From Chitinophaga pinensis (GTDB lineage: Bacteria > Bacteroidota > Bacteroidia > UKL13-3), in assembly GCA_945860865.1 (NCBI GenBank), contig CAMARW010000001.1, positions 710,294 through 774,293 of the forward strand: 64,000 bases of DNA, written 5' to 3'. The notes below the pieces were generated by a model, which had not been told where the DNA came from, searched no databases, and saw nothing but the letters and a program-made list of their open reading frames with translations. Numbering within the stretch: the stretch's first letter is position 1; every line of letters starts with the position of its first letter. Shown one piece after another: positions 61,417-64,000 of this stretch. Position numbers and translations under genes: made by a program.

Positions 61417-61734
61417 TTTATTTGATATTAATATGCTCGGAATTTACCCATCCATTATTGGAATGTTAGTAACCTTTGTTACATAAGCAAATGATTTTGG
61501 TTTGTTCTGCGTTTATCACGAACTCACTTATTATCGTTTAAAATAATTGGTTAACAGGTTAATATTGCTCGCTTACCGATTACAAGTTGCGGGAATTTTT
61601 GTTAAGTTTTTTAAAATATTGCCTATTGTCAAATCTACAGATATCAAAAAATAATTATGGATATTGTCTTTAGTTTAATAATCCCGTATCCAAATCTCCT
61701 TGGGTTGCAGCCTCCAATGGATTTCAAGAAACAA
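61417..61734. other. Intergenic stretch with nothing recognised
   Basis: AT-rich DNA between the Kelch-like gene and the tRNA terminator. It must hold the promoter of the Kelch-like gene (minus strand), but I see no clear TTTG / TAnnTTTG pair, no open frame with family resemblance and no repeat. Confidence 0.4.
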
Positions 61735-61771
61735 AAAAGCGACCACAAATTATTGATTTGAAGTCGCTTTT
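61735..61771 (-). terminator. Rho-independent terminator of tRNA-Arg
   Basis: On the minus strand AAAAGCGAC and GTCGCTTTT form a perfect 9-bp stem around a 19-base loop (itself with CAAAT/ATTTG), followed by T residues. It lies 12 bp after the 3' end of the tRNA. Confidence 0.75.
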
Positions 61772-61782
61772 AAAAATACATG

Positions 61783-61856
61783 TAGTCCCTGAAGGACTCG
61801 AACCTTCGACCTACGGTTTAGAAAACCGTTGCTCTATCCAGCTGAGCTAAGAGACC
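61783..61856 (-). tRNA. tRNA-Arg (anticodon TCT)
   Basis: A 74-nt cloverleaf on the minus strand. The acceptor stem pairs GGTCTCT with AGGGACT. The D arm has AGCTCAGCTGGATAGAGC. The anticodon stem ACGGT/ACCGT holds the loop TTTCTAA, giving anticodon TCT. The T arm has GAAGGTTCGAGTCCTTC. The 3' CCA is not encoded. Confidence 0.95.
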
Positions 61857-62074
61857 GTTTTAGGGATGGCAAAGGTAAGATTTTGTGTAATATTTCCAAA
61901 GATTTTTTCCAAATAATTTGAGGGAGCTGCTAAGAGGTATTTTTTAACCTGGTTTCTGAGAGCAAATGCGAGCGATATTTTAAGATAATCAAAATTCATT
62001 TCTTTAAAGCCTCGCGATAATAGCTGGGGTAAATATTTGCCGACAAATATTTTTCTTTGTACCTTCGGCAAGAT

Positions 62075-64000
62075 TTGATACCGCAAAGTAAAATAGATGA
62101 AATAGTAAATGCTGCCCACATTGAAGAGGTGGTGGGTGATTACGTGCGTTTAAAAAAACGGGGCGCCAACCTTACCGGTTTATGTCCGTTCCACAACGAA
62201 AAAACGCCTTCGTTTTCTGTTTCGCCTGCCAAAGGAATTTACAAGTGTTTTGGCTGCGGAAAGGCTGGAAACTCCGTTAATTTTATCATGGAGCACGACA
62301 GTCTTGGGTATATTGAAGCCTTGCGCAGTTTGGCCGAACGCTATCGCATAGATTGGCCGCAGCAAGAAAATGTAAACATAGACCAAGAGCGGGCCTTGCG
62401 CTCTGAAAAAGAAAGTCTGCAAATCTTAAACAACTGGACCGCCGACTATTTTGAATTGCAGCTTTGGGAGAGTGAAGAGGGTAAAAATATTGGACTTTCG
62501 TATTTTGAAGAGCGAGGGTTTAGGCAAGATATCATTAGAAAATTTAAGTTAGGATATAGTCACGATAGCTGGGATCATTATACCAACGCCGCAGGGCAGC
62601 AGCAATTTAATGCCGAGCTTTTATTGAAGGGTGGTTTGGCCAAACAAAACGATTCGGGTAAATTGTATGATGCCTACCGCGGTAGGGTAATGTTTGTGAT
62701 TCATAATAGTTTGGGAAAGGTTATTGCTTTTGCAGGCAGGCAGCTAAAAAAGGATGATAAAAGCGCTAAGTATGTAAACTCTCCCGAAACTTTGCTCTAC
62801 CACAAAAGCAATGAGTTGTATGGTTTGTTTTTTGCCAAAAATGCCATTAGACAAAATGATTTTGTTTACTTAGTGGAGGGTTATACCGATGTAATTTCAA
62901 TGCACCAAGCTGGTGTAGAGCATGTGGTGGCTTCTAGCGGTACCTCGCTAACAGAGAATCAGATTCGCTTGCTTAAACGCCATACCGATAATGTTACTGT
63001 TTTATACGATGGAGATACTGCCGGTATTAAAGCCAGTTTGCGAGGTATAGATATGTTGTTGGAGCAGGGCATGAATGTGAAAGTGCTTTTGTTTCCAGAT
63101 GGAGAAGACCCAGATAGTTATGCAAAAAAATTAGGTGCTCAGGCATTTCAACAATTTTTGCAGCAAGAAGCGCGCGATTTTATTCTCTTTAAGGTAAAAT
63201 TATTGCTTCAGGATGCTGCACATGATCCTTTGAAAAAAGCGCAGGTAACGCGCGATATTGTTGAGAGCATCAGCAAAATTCCGGATGGAATTAAACGCAT
63301 GGCATTTATCAGAGAATGTGCCACACTGCTAGAAATGAATGAGCCTTTACTCATTGCAGAACTCAACAAAAGTAGGAACGGTTTTTTAACCCAGAAGGAA
63401 AAAGAATGGATTGCTACTGAGCCAAAAGAAATACCCCATAGTGAAGAACTGGCCCAAATTTTGGCTGATGCACCGCGCTTTGAGCAAGAGCATTATATCA
63501 TTAAACTTTTGTTGCAACACGGATATAAACCTTGCGAAGGCTACCAGCATGTAGCAGAATTTATTTTGCACAAAATTGAAACCGATGAAGTGCATTTTGA
63601 ACACGAGATTATGCGCTTATTTTTGAATGAATTTAAACAAATAACGCTGCAAAGTTTGCCCTTTACTACCGAAACTTTTACGCAACATAGCAACCCCATT
63701 ATATCTTCGGCGGCTGCCGGATTATTGGCCGTTATGCATGAGATGAGTGCTAGGTGGGTAAGTAAATATGACATTATTATGGATCATCCAGACGACATGT
63801 TTATGAAAGATATTGCCTCTGGGCTGTTATACTTAGAAAAACATCACCTTAATAAACTGTTGATGCAAGTGCAGCAAGAATTAAAACAAGCCCAAGAAAA
63901 TAAAAAAGACGAAGATTTGAACCTAAATATGGAGGTTTATAAATTACTAAAAGATAAACAACAACAACTTTCGCTTAAAATTGGCGCAGTTGTGCTACAT
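62075..64000 (+). CDS. dnaG: DNA primase (3' end outside window)
   Basis: Primase makes RNA primers at the replication fork. The open frame from TTG 62075 runs to the window end (642 codons seen). The N-terminus IPQSKIDEIVNAAHIEEVVGDYVRLKK is typical. The CHC2 zinc finger is LCPFHNEKTPSF ... YKCFGCGKAGN (about residues 36-66). The Toprim domain has FVYLVEGYTDVISMHQ (about 261-276) and VLYDGDTAGIKA (about 308-319), with the catalytic Glu and Asp residues. The DnaB-binding C-terminal part is incomplete. TTG is the best start because homologues begin MI(S/P)Q at this place. Confidence 0.96.
   Translation, partial: MIPQSKIDEIVNAAHIEEVVGDYVRLKKRGANLTGLCPFHNEKTPSFSVSPAKGIYKCFGCGKAGNSVNFIMEHDSLGYIEALRSLAERYRIDWPQQENVNIDQERALRSEKESLQILNNWTADYFELQLWESEEGKNIGLSYFEERGFRQDIIRKFKLGYSHDSWDHYTNAAGQQQFNAELLLKGGLAKQNDSGKLYDAYRGRVMFVIHNSLGKVIAFAGRQLKKDDKSAKYVNSPETLLYHKSNELYGLFFAKNAIRQNDFVYLVEGYTDVISMHQAGVEHVVASSGTSLTENQIRLLKRHTDNVTVLYDGDTAGIKASLRGIDMLLEQGMNVKVLLFPDGEDPDSYAKKLGAQAFQQFLQQEARDFILFKVKLLLQDAAHDPLKKAQVTRDIVESISKIPDGIKRMAFIRECATLLEMNEPLLIAELNKSRNGFLTQKEKEWIATEPKEIPHSEELAQILADAPRFEQEHYIIKLLLQHGYKPCEGYQHVAEFILHKIETDEVHFEHEIMRLFLNEFKQITLQSLPFTTETFTQHSNPIISSAAAGLLAVMHEMSARWVSKYDIIMDHPDDMFMKDIASGLLYLEKHHLNKLLMQVQQELKQAQENKKDEDLNLNMEVYKLLKDKQQQLSLKIGAVVLH

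Overview
The window comes from an AT-rich Bacteroidota genome. The evidence is three proteins with type IX secretion (T9SS) type A C-terminal sorting domains, GldL/GldM-family proteins, an exosortase F pair, a CarB without its C-terminal allosteric domain, TTTG / TAnnTTTG-type promoters and an MbnP/MbnH pair. I cannot assign an order or genus from sequence alone.

Region 1 (1-31776, plus strand) is a long surface-polysaccharide locus. It holds a Wzt-like ABC ATPase (5' part outside the window), methyltransferases, SDR epimerases/dehydratases, many GT2/GT4/GT9-type glycosyltransferases, a Wzy-like polymerase, two MBOAT acyltransferases each with an SGNH-like partner, a NodU-type carbamoyltransferase, GDP-fucose synthase, a WecA/MraY-type initiating transferase, carA-carB, a NeuD-like acetyltransferase, a GDP-mannose pyrophosphorylase with a separate cupin, and an exosortase. 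One glycosyltransferase is a pseudogene (8209-9240). Homopolymer tracts (G8, G9, T9) lie in three of the genes. Just after the exosortase is the last ~37 codons of an adenosylhomocysteinase gene, a scar that may mark an old island edge.

Region 2 (32059-43870) is the most unusual. It carries a wlbA-wlbB-wlbC pathway for a diacetamido uronic acid sugar. The genes are invaded, in frame, by palindromes built from 7-bp repeats. One palindrome contains a complete four-helix-bundle (S23/Avd-like) gene in its loop. After wlbC come three displaced copies of the wlbC 3' end, separated by accessory genes: a Fic protein, an AAA+ ATPase/DUF4143 protein, an Omp28-like T9SS cargo, and a second ATPase/DUF4143 protein. 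The Fic gene has TTTAC motifs spaced at exact multiples of 10 bp upstream. The second ATPase has five 23-bp iterons over its promoter.

Region 3 (43871-52729, minus strand) has a tight five-gene operon: a coiled-coil membrane protein, a short GldL, two different GldM-like proteins and a beta-helix plus beta-barrel outer-membrane protein. There is no gldK or gldN. The two GldM paralogues each keep a different one of the two key N-terminal charged residues, which suggests a heteromeric rotary motor. I regard this as the best candidate for an undescribed system. Upstream lie a multi-membrane protein and exosortase F with its associated protein.

Region 4 (52730-64000) has a response regulator, gmd (which with manC and fcl completes the GDP-mannose to GDP-fucose route), an ECF sigma factor / anti-sigma-like / CpxP-like / MbnP / MbnH / YHYH cluster that looks like a metal-responsive unit, a Kelch-like T9SS protein, a tRNA-Arg(TCT), and dnaG running off the right edge. 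All functional calls are by reading motifs; no database search was run.
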